This document shows positions 43,516-52,769 of a stretch of 64,000 nucleotides of DNA, one piece after another. The stretch lies in NCBI RefSeq assembly GCF_034087045.1, contig NZ_CP139247.1:3250001-3314000 (forward strand), read 5' to 3'. The notes under the pieces are model-generated. The model saw only the letters and a list, made by a program, of their open reading frames with translations, had not been told where the DNA came from and did not search any database. Each line of letters begins with the position of its first letter. Position 1 is the first letter of the stretch. Source of the stretch: Chitinophaga sancti. GTDB lineage: Bacteria > Bacteroidota > Bacteroidia > Chitinophagales > Chitinophagaceae. Both the position numbers and the translations under genes were made by a program.

Positions 43516-43821
43516 CTAATGACTAACTACGGTTATATCGAGTTGTTTGGTATTGAGGGGTGGGTTCATTTTTTCCCATATTCTTTTTTGTTCGAATATG
43601 ATGGTGGCCTGACCGGGTGCTTTGGAGTGGATCATGAATACAACATCGAGACTATTACCTGCTTCCATGCGCATGGTATCGACGGTATAGTTGTAGCGTA
43701 CTACTTCTACACAGTCAGGATTGGAGACTGTAACAAACCATTGAAAGCCGGCAGTGCCGAGGCCAGGAAGCACAACAGGGAGGGAGGTACCAAGGGTGAG
43801 TTCTTTGATTTCAGCGTTCAT
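43516..43821 (-). CDS. Chagasin-like (I42) cysteine-peptidase inhibitor
   Basis: A 101-residue protein with the chagasin layout: an early loop LPGLGTAGFQWFVTVSNPDC corresponding to NPTTGYxW, a central GNSLDVVFMIHSKAPGQATI corresponding to GxxGxxxF, and RIWEK near the end where the family has RPWE. Chagasins insert these three loops into papain-like active sites. The gene directly follows a papain-like peptidase gene on the same strand, a pairing that strongly supports inhibition of that enzyme. There is no signal peptide, so it should act in the cytoplasm, protecting the producer. The canonical Thr-Thr of the first loop is Thr-Ala here, so affinity may be tuned to its own partner. Confidence 0.72.
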   Translation of the reverse strand: MNAEIKELTLGTSLPVVLPGLGTAGFQWFVTVSNPDCVEVVRYNYTVDTMRMEAGNSLDVVFMIHSKAPGQATIIFEQKRIWEKMNPPLNTKQLDITVVSH

Positions 43822-43839
43822 GGGATATAATTTAGGAAA

Positions 43840-43871
43840 AAATCGCTTCCGCCCGGAGGCAGAAGCGATTT
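43840..43871 (-). terminator. Terminator or attenuator between peptidase and inhibitor
   Basis: AAATCGCTTCCGCC (43840-43853) and GGCAGAAGCGATTT (43858-43871), one G-U-type mismatch, followed on the minus strand by six T. It lies 14 bases after the peptidase stop and before the inhibitor start, so it would reduce inhibitor transcription from the peptidase promoter unless the inhibitor has its own. Confidence 0.8.
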
Positions 43872-43884
43872 ATGGGGAGGTATT

Positions 43885-45555
43885 TTATACATACCATTTG
43901 TGATACATCTGCGAGTCGGTGCCTTCCACAAAGCAGTCCAATCTGCCAGCGGCCCAGGAGGAAACGCCCACATCGGAGGAGAGCACACCACCAAGGTTTT
44001 CGTCGCCACTCCAGTTGTGACCATCCCACCATTTGTGCATCATATTGTAGGTTTGGCCAGGGTAGAATACGTCTATGCGGTTTGGACCCCATGATACGGC
44101 GGCAGGGCTACCGAACATATTTGATTGCAGGTCTTCCCAGTTGCTCCAGCCTTTATCATACCATTTGTGCCAGAGGTGGTTATTCTGACCACGGGCAAAG
44201 CAATCCAGTCTTCCATTCGCCCATGAAGATACGGCCGGTGCAGAAGTGATCACGCCGCCCAGGTCTTCCCATCCATGCCATGCGCCATCCCACCAGAGGT
44301 GCCACATAGAGGAGTTCATACCGCGTGCAAAAACATCGATACGGTTAGGTCCCCAGCTTACACAGGCAGGTTCTGAAGAGAGCATACCACCGAGATCTTC
44401 CCAGTTGCTCCAGCCACCCTGGTACCATTTGTGGTACAGGTGATGGTTGAGACCTACAGCAAAGATATCGAGGCGGCCATTGGCCCATGAGCAGATAGCA
44501 GGAGCGCCCTGAATCTGACCACCCAGGTTTTCATAACCGTTCCAGGATGTTCCATTCCACCATTTGTGATATACGGCACTGTCCATACCTCTTACTACCA
44601 CATCGATGCGGTTTGCAGCCCACGATACGGCATTGGGTCTGGAAGAAAGCAGGCCACCCAGGTTTTCATAGCCATACCAGCCATGAGCAGGAGTAGGGAG
44701 TTTTACGCCACTGGCAGTCCAGAATGGGAATTCAGTATCGATACCGGCTTCGCCATAACCTATTTTGAAGAATCCGCCTTTACCCCAACCGGAACCCCAG
44801 CTGTTTTTGCAGATCCAGCATTTTTCAGTTTCAGAGAAACCGATAACTGTTACGCAGTGGAGACCATTGTCCACACCACTTACGTGTTTGTATACACCAT
44901 CAGCGTATGCGAAGAAATCGTCGTATACGTGCATGACAGCAGAGCATGGACCATTGTTGGTCAGGTAGTTTTTGCGCTCAGTGACATTTGCGATGGTGGT
45001 AGAGTTAGTAATTTTTACAGCTCTTGCATCGCGGTTAGGGCCTACGGTGCAGTGAGGAGGTTGTTTCCAGATATTATTATCCGGGAAAGCGGTTGCGTAT
45101 GGGAAACATGCTTCGTCCGGAATACCACGTGATTTGATCTGATTGAAAGCATCGGTAGGCCACCATCCGCCACAGTTAGCACCGTGGGAAGAACAGAAGT
45201 GGAGGTCAGCTTCAGAGAGATTCAGGAGTTGTCCTTTTTCTATAGAAGCCATGGCCTCGACTACGGAAGTGGTACAGAAGGAAACGCATGATCCGCAGCC
45301 ACCCTGGTCTTTTACGGGGGTGATGTGATTACCGTTTCTGTTGCGCCAGTCTACTTCCTGTGCAAAGTTAGCGACAGGAGCAGCAGCGGCTTTCTTGCCC
45401 ATTACGGCTGCAAGTTCTGCCTGGTTTACGACTACGCCTAATAGGGCTTTCTGCTGTGGGGTAGGCAGTTGAGAAATAATGGTTTCTCTTGCCTGCCACT
45501 GGGTGCTGGATTTTTGTAAATCAGCTACCAGATCGGAAATCTTAATGTTAGACAT
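43885..45555 (-). CDS. Papain-like (C1A) peptidase with C-terminal lectin-like propeller
   Basis: A 556-residue protein. After a leader of about 65 residues the papain fold starts with VDWRNRNGNHITPVKDQGGC. Catalytic residues: Gln84 (oxyanion), Cys90 (CGSCVSF; papain has CWAF), His233 (NGLHCVTVIGF) and Asn251 (KNSWGSGWGKGGFF). From about 290 there are six repeats of about 44 residues (WEDLGG, then SWANGRLD or SWGPNRIDVF, then HKWW/HKWY), as in PLL-type fucose-binding or tectonin-like propellers. I see no Sec signal peptide and no T9SS domain, which is unusual for a C1A protease with a lectin. It may be released by lysis or by an injection machine, or act inside. A chagasin-like inhibitor gene follows. 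Confidence 0.85.
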   Translation of the reverse strand: MSNIKISDLVADLQKSSTQWQARETIISQLPTPQQKALLGVVVNQAELAAVMGKKAAAAPVANFAQEVDWRNRNGNHITPVKDQGGCGSCVSFCTTSVVEAMASIEKGQLLNLSEADLHFCSSHGANCGGWWPTDAFNQIKSRGIPDEACFPYATAFPDNNIWKQPPHCTVGPNRDARAVKITNSTTIANVTERKNYLTNNGPCSAVMHVYDDFFAYADGVYKHVSGVDNGLHCVTVIGFSETEKCWICKNSWGSGWGKGGFFKIGYGEAGIDTEFPFWTASGVKLPTPAHGWYGYENLGGLLSSRPNAVSWAANRIDVVVRGMDSAVYHKWWNGTSWNGYENLGGQIQGAPAICSWANGRLDIFAVGLNHHLYHKWYQGGWSNWEDLGGMLSSEPACVSWGPNRIDVFARGMNSSMWHLWWDGAWHGWEDLGGVITSAPAVSSWANGRLDCFARGQNNHLWHKWYDKGWSNWEDLQSNMFGSPAAVSWGPNRIDVFYPGQTYNMMHKWWDGHNWSGDENLGGVLSSDVGVSSWAAGRLDCFVEGTDSQMYHKWYV

Positions 45556-45774
45556 TTCCTGTGGTGTTTTTTGGGAGTGAACTAAAAATATGCGTCTTAA
45601 TATTCAGGGTGAATTCAATTGGGACAGCCAGCTATCGCGGCAGTGATCGGGACCGCTGTCAGGAAACGAAAAGATATGGAAGTGAATATTGCCTTAACTA
45701 GTGTATCAGTGTTTGGGGTGATGTGTAATTAGTGCCATTCACAGTGACAAAATTGGTATTGCATGCATGCGATT

Positions 45775-45805
45775 TAAAGGTATAACTATGTTGGTAATCA
45801 ACAAA
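45775..45805 (-). promoter_or_regulatory. Candidate promoter of the papain-like peptidase gene
   Basis: On the minus strand TTTG (45802-45805), 19-bp spacer, TACCTTTA (45775-45782), one mismatch from TAnnTTTG. It would give a leader of about 210 bases. The remainder of the 425-bp gap 45556-45980 has no gene; it must also hold the divergent ECF sigma promoter, for which I see no clear boxes. Confidence 0.4.
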
Positions 45806-45980
45806 ATAAATTGTGAACGCAATTGATTGCAAGGGGAAAAAAAGGTATTTGTACGTATAATATGTTAATTTTGAAGGGGCTGGTTTGAATCGAATATGGC
45901 CTGCGGCAGCAAGGGGAAAAATCTTTTATATTTTTTTTATAATCAGATAAAAAAAATACAATCATAAAAATCTGCTCAGT

Positions 45981-46556
45981 TTGTCAGGAGAACAATCATT
46001 ATGGGATGGCATTCGTGAAAGTCATGTAAACAGTCTTGAAGCGTTATACCTTCAATATAACGATGAGTTGTACAGTTATGGCAGGAAATTTACCAGTGAT
46101 ATGCACCTGGTAGAAGACGCTGTGCAGGAGACTTTTATCTCCCTGTGGAAATACAGGCAGTCTTTGCAGGTAAAAAGCGGTTATAGCTTCTACCTGCTCA
46201 AATCATTCAGAAACCACCTCTTTCGTTTACTCAAATCCAGGGCGAATACAACTTATACGGATGAACAGCCGGAATTTCATTTCGAAATAGGCGTAGATAC
46301 TCACCTGATCGCCGGTGAAGAACAGGCCTTCCTGCAAAAGAAAGTACAGGAAGCCCTCCTCCAACTCACCAGCAAGCAAAGGGAAATCATTTACCTCCGC
46401 TTTTTTGAAAACCTCTCTTTCGAGGAAATTGCGGATCTGATGAACATGCAGATAAGAGGTACCTACAAGCTCACCGCCCGTGCACTGGCTGCGCTGAAAG
46501 AGCTGATGGGTGGGGCCGCAGGCACCGCACTGCTGCTGACAATCCTGAAAGGATAA
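45981..46556 (+). CDS. ECF RNA polymerase sigma factor
   Basis: A 191-residue sigma-70 family protein: region 2 (LEALYLQYNDELYSYGRKFT, VEDAVQETFISLWKYR) and region 4 (LTSKQREIIYLRFFENLSFE, EIADLMNM). No in-frame ATG lies near the N-terminus; TTG at 45981 is the likely start. It is followed by a FecR-type anti-sigma gene and a SusC with an N-terminal STN domain, the standard trans-envelope signalling set: nutrient binding at SusC frees the sigma from FecR and turns on the uptake operon. An intrinsic terminator-like hairpin separates it from fecR. Confidence 0.93.
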   Translation: MSGEQSLWDGIRESHVNSLEALYLQYNDELYSYGRKFTSDMHLVEDAVQETFISLWKYRQSLQVKSGYSFYLLKSFRNHLFRLLKSRANTTYTDEQPEFHFEIGVDTHLIAGEEQAFLQKKVQEALLQLTSKQREIIYLRFFENLSFEEIADLMNMQIRGTYKLTARALAALKELMGGAAGTALLLTILKG

Positions 46557-46584
46557 AAAAAATTAAAAAAAAGTTAAAGAACGT

Positions 46585-46606
46585 GGGGCACAATTGCCCC
46601 TTTTTT
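46585..46606 (+). terminator. Hairpin between the sigma and anti-sigma genes
   Basis: GGGGCA (46585-46590), loop CAAT, TGCCCC (46595-46600), then six T. A short but textbook terminator, placed 29 bases after the sigma stop and before fecR; it could make fecR expression partly independent of the sigma gene. Confidence 0.7.
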
Positions 46607-46646
46607 GTCTTTATATATTCAAAGGGCCTTAAAACAGAACGAACGG

Positions 46647-47642
46647 ATGCACCATTCCAAACATAGTTATCGTAATTATACCAGCCACCAACTGGCTACA
46701 TCACCTTACTTCCTGGAGTGGGTTAAGTTCCCTGACGCAGCTAATACCGCATTCTGGCAATCATTCGTGACTGCCTACCCCCACAAAGCTGCCGATGTGG
46801 ATGCCGCCGTATCTATAGCCCGTAGCCTGTACGTCGTGCATGAGCGCCCAACGGCCCTGCAACAACGTGAAATGTGGGATGAGATCTATAATAATATAGG
46901 TAATAATAAGATCTATGTGCGCAAAAGTCCGCTGGTATACATTGCCCGTGCCGCTGTAGCCGTAGGCGTTATTGCCGCCGCTTCCTGGCTGATCTTCCGC
47001 CCGGGAAACAAAGAGGTGAACATAACCTCCAACTTTGGAGAAATTAAAACCGTGTATCTGCCTGACAGCACAGAAGTGACCCTGAACGGGCACTCAGCTA
47101 TCATGTACAAAAAAGAATGGACCAACAGAGAAGTGTGGATAGATGGAGAAGCTTTTTTCAATGTGAAGAAGAATGTAGACCAGCAGTTTGACGTACACAG
47201 CAATGGCGTGGACGTACATGTACTGGGAACATCTTTCAACATTCGCAACCGTAGAGGGGTTACCGCTGTTGTATTAAATACAGGCAAAATAATGGTAGCT
47301 GCTTCTGCTGAGAAAAAACTGATCCTGTCCCAACCGGGTGATATGGCCCGCTATGATAGTGAACAAAAGGATTTAGTACAAAAGAAAGTACCCGTGTCCA
47401 AAGTAACGGGCTGGCAGCAGCACAAGCTGCAATTGGACCAGACCCCTGTAGCCGACTTTTTTGGTGTACTGGAAGACGACTGGGGCTACCAGATTCAGGC
47501 AACTGATTCTTCGCTCTTAAAAAAGACCATCAGCGGAGAAATCGAAATGACCGACAAAGAAGTTCTTATGAACGCGCTTGCTGTAATATTAGATGCAAAA
47601 GTGACACAGCAGGGATCAACCATCATTGTAACACCCAACTAA
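46647..47642 (+). CDS. FecR-family anti-sigma factor
   Basis: A 331-residue inner-membrane regulator. The N-terminal 95 residues are cytoplasmic and should hold the sigma. One TM segment lies at about 96-115 (ARAAVAVGVIAAASWLIF). The periplasmic FecR domain contains TVYLPDSTEVTLNGHSAIMY, REVWIDGEAFFNVKK, VDVHVLGTSFNIRNRRG and VVLNTGKIMV, and a C-terminal DUF4974-like part ends GEIEMTDKEVLMNALAVILD. ATG 46647 is preferred to an upstream TTG within the hairpin tail. It transmits the signal from the STN domain of the SusC-like receptor encoded next. Confidence 0.93.
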   Translation: MHHSKHSYRNYTSHQLATSPYFLEWVKFPDAANTAFWQSFVTAYPHKAADVDAAVSIARSLYVVHERPTALQQREMWDEIYNNIGNNKIYVRKSPLVYIARAAVAVGVIAAASWLIFRPGNKEVNITSNFGEIKTVYLPDSTEVTLNGHSAIMYKKEWTNREVWIDGEAFFNVKKNVDQQFDVHSNGVDVHVLGTSFNIRNRRGVTAVVLNTGKIMVAASAEKKLILSQPGDMARYDSEQKDLVQKKVPVSKVTGWQQHKLQLDQTPVADFFGVLEDDWGYQIQATDSSLLKKTISGEIEMTDKEVLMNALAVILDAKVTQQGSTIIVTPN

Positions 47643-47728
47643 TTTTAAGGACAAGGGACAGCTAAACTGAAGTTTCGAAACAGGTACGCTACCATTTTAT
47701 TTTTTGTAAATCAAAATTGCTTACAGGC

Positions 47729-50700
47729 ATGATCAATCTGAAAAAGGTTGCGGCCTTCTGTTGTCTGATGCTTGCCATCAGCCTGCAGATGTTTGCTGCC
47801 GTAGCCAGCCAAAATCAACCAACACTCACATTGAAAGAAGCGTTGAACAAAGCTTCAAGGCTATTTCATGTTTCCTTTATCTATGAAGATGAACTGGTCA
47901 GTAATAAGCGGGTGGATAACCCTGCCGATGACAGTTTTAAGAAGGTAGAAGATTACCTGTCTGCTGTATTGAAGCCATACAACCTGAAGTTCAGGAAACT
48001 GGGCGGCTCTCAGTATGCTATTTACGGTACTTCTGATAAAACTAAAGAAAAGGATAAAACCAACCATGTGGCTCCTGAAGAAGCTGTCTCCGAACAGACA
48101 GCTTCCCAGAAGCCTGCTGTACAGATGATACAGGTGCAGATTAACAGATCTGTTGATACATCGGGTACAGAGACCCGTATGCTGGTTGGTGTGGTAACCG
48201 ATGAATCAATGGCCCCTGTTTCTTCTGCAACTATTATGGTGCCTGGTACAAAGTACATGACTGTAACAGGCCGTGGGGGAGATTTTACCATCAATGTGCC
48301 AGTGAACGCTACTAAGATCCAGGTATCCTGCATTGCATATGAGAGCCAGGTGCTGCCTGTAAATAATGCAGTGTATTACAGAGTGGCACTGAAAGATAAA
48401 ACAGGTTACCTGAAGCCGGTTGAAGTGGTATCTACCGGTTATGTAAACCTGCCTAAAGAGCGTGCAACAGGTTCCTTTGGCGTAGTCACTACGAAGGAGC
48501 TGGAAAAAATTCCTTCAGCGAATGTGATCAATCGCCTGGAAGGGATGGTACCTGGTTTGCAAATGCAGTTAACTGCTGGTGATAACTCCTTTGTGTACGA
48601 CAATGTAACCCCTGCTCCTGCAAGTAATACCCGTACCATCGGGGCCAATAACTACAATTATAATATCCGTGGTACAACTACCCTGAAGAGTGAAACCTCT
48701 CCACTGGTAGTCGTAGACGGTTTCCCAACTGAGTTCGATCTAAAAACCCTGAATCCTAACGATATTGAACAGATCACTTTTCTGCGCGATGCTGCTGCTG
48801 CTTCTATCTGGGGTGCACGTGCTGCCAATGGTGTGATCGTGATTCAAACTAAAAAAGGCCGTTTACGTACGCCGGCAGTGAATTTCGGAGTAGCCTACAG
48901 CACCCAGGCACGCCCTGATATTGGTTACCTTAAACTGATGAATAGTGCACAGGCGCTGGCATTCGATAAGGAACTGGTTGATAAAGGTATCGTAACTGCT
49001 TCGTCCTATAATCCCTATACTTCCGGTCTTAAGTATTATGTAGACAAAGGTGTAGACCTTGCATTTCAGCTGAAGTCAGGTCGTATTACACAGAGTGAAT
49101 ATGATACAAAGGTTGCTGAGCTGAGTAAAAGAAATAACTATAGCCAGCTGAGTGATTACCTCATGCAGTCCGCCAATGCACAAAACTACAACCTGTCAGT
49201 AAGCGGTGGTACAGATGTACATACCTATTATTTATCAGGCGCGTATTCCAAAGAAAATACCAGCACTATTGGTAACTATGGCGAACGTATTAATGTAGTG
49301 GCGAACCAGGAATTTAAAATTCTGAAGAAAATCACACTGGGTGTAAGTCTGAAGGGTGCGTTCTTTAATTATGCCAATAACGGTATAGGCCTGAACCCAC
49401 TGCTGAATGGCTCGAACACCTTTATGCCATACGATGATATTCATGACAACTTCTATTATACCATCGGAGAGCATTATGCAGATTCACTGGAAAACCTGGG
49501 TTACAGAAGCTGGTCTACCAACTACCTCGATGAACTGAAAATGAATAGAAAGTATACCCGTGATAATAACTATTCAGGTACATTGACGCTGGACATTCCT
49601 ATCTACAAAGGGTTGAATTTTAACGGCGCCTATATGCAGGAGCGTGACTTCTTCACCATCCGTAACATGCAGAATAAGAACAGCGCTTATGTAAGAGACC
49701 TGTACAACAAAGGTACTGTGATGTCTGGCACGACACTGACACATAATTTCCCTGACGGTGGTGTACTGCAGGCGACTAACAACAATATGAATAACTACAG
49801 TGTACGTGGCCAGCTAACGTTTAACAGAACTATAAAAGAGGATCACCAGGTCAGTGCACTGGCAGGTATGGAGGCCAGGCAGACATTGAACTCTGCCAAC
49901 AGCTATACCATTTATGGATATAATCCGGAGACGGGTATCGGTACCACTACGGCATATGGTACTTATTATGCGACGATGGATTATTCCGGTGGTTACCTGG
50001 GAGGTTATCCTTCTCAGACCGATTACCTGAAGCGCTATTTATCCTACTATGGCAATGCTGCCTATACTTACAAGGGTAAATATACATTGTCTGGTAGCGT
50101 ACGTTATGATGATTACAACAACTTTGGTCTGGAAAAGAAATACCGTGCAAAACCATTCTGGTCTACAGGCCTGGCGTGGAATGTAATCAAAGAAGGCTTT
50201 ATGCAGAATGTGAACTGGGTGAATTCACTGCGTGTGCGTGGAACATTTGGTATCAATGGTAATATCAACCAGGAGCTCCGTCCGTTTACAAATATATCAC
50301 TCGGAAGTTCCGATTCTCAGACAGGTTTACCAACTGCTACAATTATTTCTCCTGCCAACCCGGGATTGAAATGGGAGAATACCTATGTGACTAACTTTGG
50401 TATCGATTATGGTGTGCTGAATGGCCGCCTCAGTGGTACGATCGATTTGTATAACAAGAAAGGTACCGACATTATATACTATCTGGAAGTGGATCCTACC
50501 TTACTGGGTTCCAGCAACTCCATCTACCGCAATGGTGTAACCATGAGCAACAGAGGTGTCGATCTGGGTATCAATGGTGCGATTGTGGATTCAAAGAGTT
50601 TTGGCTGGAACATGGGGCTGAACTTCTCCTATAATACAAACAAGGTAACCAGCAGCCAGCTGAAACCAACCAGCTCATTTTATTCCAGCTTTTCCGGTAT

Positions 50701-51364
50701 AGTAGAGGGATATGCATCTGATGCGGTGTTTGCCTATAGAAATGCAGGTCTTGACAGTTTAGGCTGGACCATGATCTACGATCAGGATGGTAATAAAGTA
50801 CGTTCGAACAAGACGGTGACAGATATGGGCGCGGTAAAATATGCCGGTCGCAGAACGGCTCCTGTATATGGTTCATGGCAGAATACTTTCCGGTATAAAA
50901 ACTGGTCCATGTTTGTAATGGCTACCTATAGTTTTGGGTCAGTATTCCGTGCACCGGTTGCCACACAATATCCTACTTCCAGGAAGCTTTACTACAATAC
51001 CTCTGGAGATATAGCTAACAGATGGCAGAATGCAGGTGATGAAGCAAAAACCATCGTACCAGGTGTAGCAGGTTCTTATGCATCCGTTTCAGTATTTCGC
51101 TATGCGTATTCCGATGTGAATATTCAGCCTGGTGATTATATCCGTCTGCGTGAGATCTCATTGTCATACCAGTTGCCTTCAGAAATGGCAGGAAAGGTGT
51201 TTGCAAAGAATATCAAAATCAGTGGTGCCGTGCGTAACCTGGGATTGATCTGGAAGAAAAACAAATTAGGTCTTGATCCTGATTACGTACCGGTACTGGC
51301 CAGCACCGTACTGCACCTGCCGGCTACACCGCAGTACAACCTGATGTTGAATGTAGGCTTCTAA
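47729..51364 (+). CDS. SusC/RagA TonB-dependent receptor with STN signalling domain
   Basis: About 1211 residues. Signal peptide to the AVA-SQ region, then an STN domain (TLTLKEALNKASRLFHVSFI), a disordered linker, a carboxypeptidase-regulatory-like domain (VGVVTDESMAPVSSATIMVP), the TonB plug (LINRLEGMVPGLQMQL-like, NYNIRGTTTLKSETSPLVVV, ASIWGARAANGVIVIQTKKG) and a 22-strand barrel ending NLMLNVGF. It imports oligosaccharides or peptides through the outer membrane with the SusD lid encoded next. The STN domain ties it to the FecR/sigma pair upstream. ATG 47729 is chosen over a TTG at 47717. The substrate is not evident since no glycanase is in the operon. Confidence 0.94.
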   Translation: MINLKKVAAFCCLMLAISLQMFAAVASQNQPTLTLKEALNKASRLFHVSFIYEDELVSNKRVDNPADDSFKKVEDYLSAVLKPYNLKFRKLGGSQYAIYGTSDKTKEKDKTNHVAPEEAVSEQTASQKPAVQMIQVQINRSVDTSGTETRMLVGVVTDESMAPVSSATIMVPGTKYMTVTGRGGDFTINVPVNATKIQVSCIAYESQVLPVNNAVYYRVALKDKTGYLKPVEVVSTGYVNLPKERATGSFGVVTTKELEKIPSANVINRLEGMVPGLQMQLTAGDNSFVYDNVTPAPASNTRTIGANNYNYNIRGTTTLKSETSPLVVVDGFPTEFDLKTLNPNDIEQITFLRDAAAASIWGARAANGVIVIQTKKGRLRTPAVNFGVAYSTQARPDIGYLKLMNSAQALAFDKELVDKGIVTASSYNPYTSGLKYYVDKGVDLAFQLKSGRITQSEYDTKVAELSKRNNYSQLSDYLMQSANAQNYNLSVSGGTDVHTYYLSGAYSKENTSTIGNYGERINVVANQEFKILKKITLGVSLKGAFFNYANNGIGLNPLLNGSNTFMPYDDIHDNFYYTIGEHYADSLENLGYRSWSTNYLDELKMNRKYTRDNNYSGTLTLDIPIYKGLNFNGAYMQERDFFTIRNMQNKNSAYVRDLYNKGTVMSGTTLTHNFPDGGVLQATNNNMNNYSVRGQLTFNRTIKEDHQVSALAGMEARQTLNSANSYTIYGYNPETGIGTTTAYGTYYATMDYSGGYLGGYPSQTDYLKRYLSYYGNAAYTYKGKYTLSGSVRYDDYNNFGLEKKYRAKPFWSTGLAWNVIKEGFMQNVNWVNSLRVRGTFGINGNINQELRPFTNISLGSSDSQTGLPTATIISPANPGLKWENTYVTNFGIDYGVLNGRLSGTIDLYNKKGTDIIYYLEVDPTLLGSSNSIYRNGVTMSNRGVDLGINGAIVDSKSFGWNMGLNFSYNTNKVTSSQLKPTSSFYSSFSGIVEGYASDAVFAYRNAGLDSLGWTMIYDQDGNKVRSNKTVTDMGAVKYAGRRTAPVYGSWQNTFRYKNWSMFVMATYSFGSVFRAPVATQYPTSRKLYYNTSGDIANRWQNAGDEAKTIVPGVAGSYASVSVFRYAYSDVNIQPGDYIRLREISLSYQLPSEMAGKVFAKNIKISGAVRNLGLIWKKNKLGLDPDYVPVLASTVLHLPATPQYNLMLNVGF

Positions 51365-51382
51365 CCAAAATTTAAAATTACA

Positions 51383-52762
51383 ATGAACAAAAAATATCTC
51401 TCAATGCTGTTGTTAGGTGGTCTTGCACTGACCAGCAGCTGTAGTAAATATACAGATATAAAAACACAGGGTAGTTTAATACCAAGTGCGATTGACAATT
51501 ACCGTTATATACTGAACAATACTTCCACCTTTGAGTATGGTGGTAAAATGACGGACCTGGCTGCTGCGGATGTCGCCATCGTGGATAGTGCACAGCAGGC
51601 GACGGTAGAAGGGTACAGCGACTATTTCTTTATCCGGAATGTGTATACCTGGAAGTCGCCGATCATTGAACTATCTACAAGTCATGACCCGGACTGGGAT
51701 AATTATTACGGCCGTATTTATAATTGTAATATCATTATGAATGAGGTGCCCACCAGTACGGGGGGAACTGATTCTGCAAAGGCAGAATTGATGGCCGAAG
51801 CTTTGACACACAGGGCTGACGCTTATCTGAACCTGGTGAATGAATACGCAAAGCCTTACAATAGCGGGACAGCATCTTCAGACCTGGGTGTACCGCTGGT
51901 GCTGACACAGGACCTGAACCAGAAAGTGAGTCGTTCTTCAGTAGCTACTATATACAATAAGATAGAGACAGACCTGAAAGAGGCATTGCTCTCTTTACCG
52001 AAGGCGAGTGATTTCAATACCCTGCCTGATAAGGCGGCGGCATATTCCCTGTTGGCGCGTTTCTACTTATTGAAAAGTGATTATGTAAATGCAGGGTTGT
52101 ATGCAGATAGTACACTGGCATTGCAGAGTACATTGAATGACCTGGGTACAATTACCACTATGCCATACAGGAAGAATGATCCGGAGATCATATTCGGAAA
52201 AGTGGCTGGTAGCAGCTTTACGTATTCTCCCTTCATCCTGCGCCTGAGCGATGATATTCTAAATTTACTGGGCACCAATGATATGCGTTACCAGCTGTTT
52301 ACAAGAGATGCAGCCAGCTATTTTGGAAGTAACTATACAGGCCGGTATTTCTGCCGTGAGCAGATCAATTATGAGAGCAGGAACATTGGTACATCTGTGC
52401 CTGAGATGATCCTGATCAAAGCAGAAAGTCTGGCACGGGCAGGTGATGCCGGTGGCGCGATGGATCAGGTAAATGTGCTGAGACAAAAACGTTTCAAGGC
52501 AGCTGATTATGTAGCCATGACAGCTACCGATAAAAATGATGCGATTGTAAAAGTGGTAGAAGAGCGTCGTCGTGAGTTCATGTGCCGCCTGCTGCCATGG
52601 ATGGATCAGCGTCGTTTGAAAGATGATCCTTTGTTTACAAAAACATTTACACGTACCTGGCAGGGGCAGACTTATACACTGGACCCATCCAGTAACAGGT
52701 ATGTATTCCCGATTGCGACTTATGTGATAGGATTAAATCCTGCAATAGAACAAAATCCGTGA
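51383..52762 (+). CDS. SusD/RagB nutrient-binding lipoprotein
   Basis: A 459-residue lipoprotein (MNKKYLSMLLLGGLALTSSC, lipobox SSC) with the alpha-helical TPR scaffold of SusD: LMAEALTHRADAYLNLVNEY, the middle ALLSLPKASDFNTLPDKAAA, YSLLARFYLL, and the closing block VPEMILIKAESLARAGDAGG followed by RRREFMCRLLPWMDQRRLK. It covers the SusC barrel at the cell surface and binds the nutrient. It starts 18 bp after the SusC stop and is followed after 7 bp by a thioredoxin-domain gene. Confidence 0.93.
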   Translation: MNKKYLSMLLLGGLALTSSCSKYTDIKTQGSLIPSAIDNYRYILNNTSTFEYGGKMTDLAAADVAIVDSAQQATVEGYSDYFFIRNVYTWKSPIIELSTSHDPDWDNYYGRIYNCNIIMNEVPTSTGGTDSAKAELMAEALTHRADAYLNLVNEYAKPYNSGTASSDLGVPLVLTQDLNQKVSRSSVATIYNKIETDLKEALLSLPKASDFNTLPDKAAAYSLLARFYLLKSDYVNAGLYADSTLALQSTLNDLGTITTMPYRKNDPEIIFGKVAGSSFTYSPFILRLSDDILNLLGTNDMRYQLFTRDAASYFGSNYTGRYFCREQINYESRNIGTSVPEMILIKAESLARAGDAGGAMDQVNVLRQKRFKAADYVAMTATDKNDAIVKVVEERRREFMCRLLPWMDQRRLKDDPLFTKTFTRTWQGQTYTLDPSSNRYVFPIATYVIGLNPAIEQNP

Positions 52763-52769
52763 TTATATA

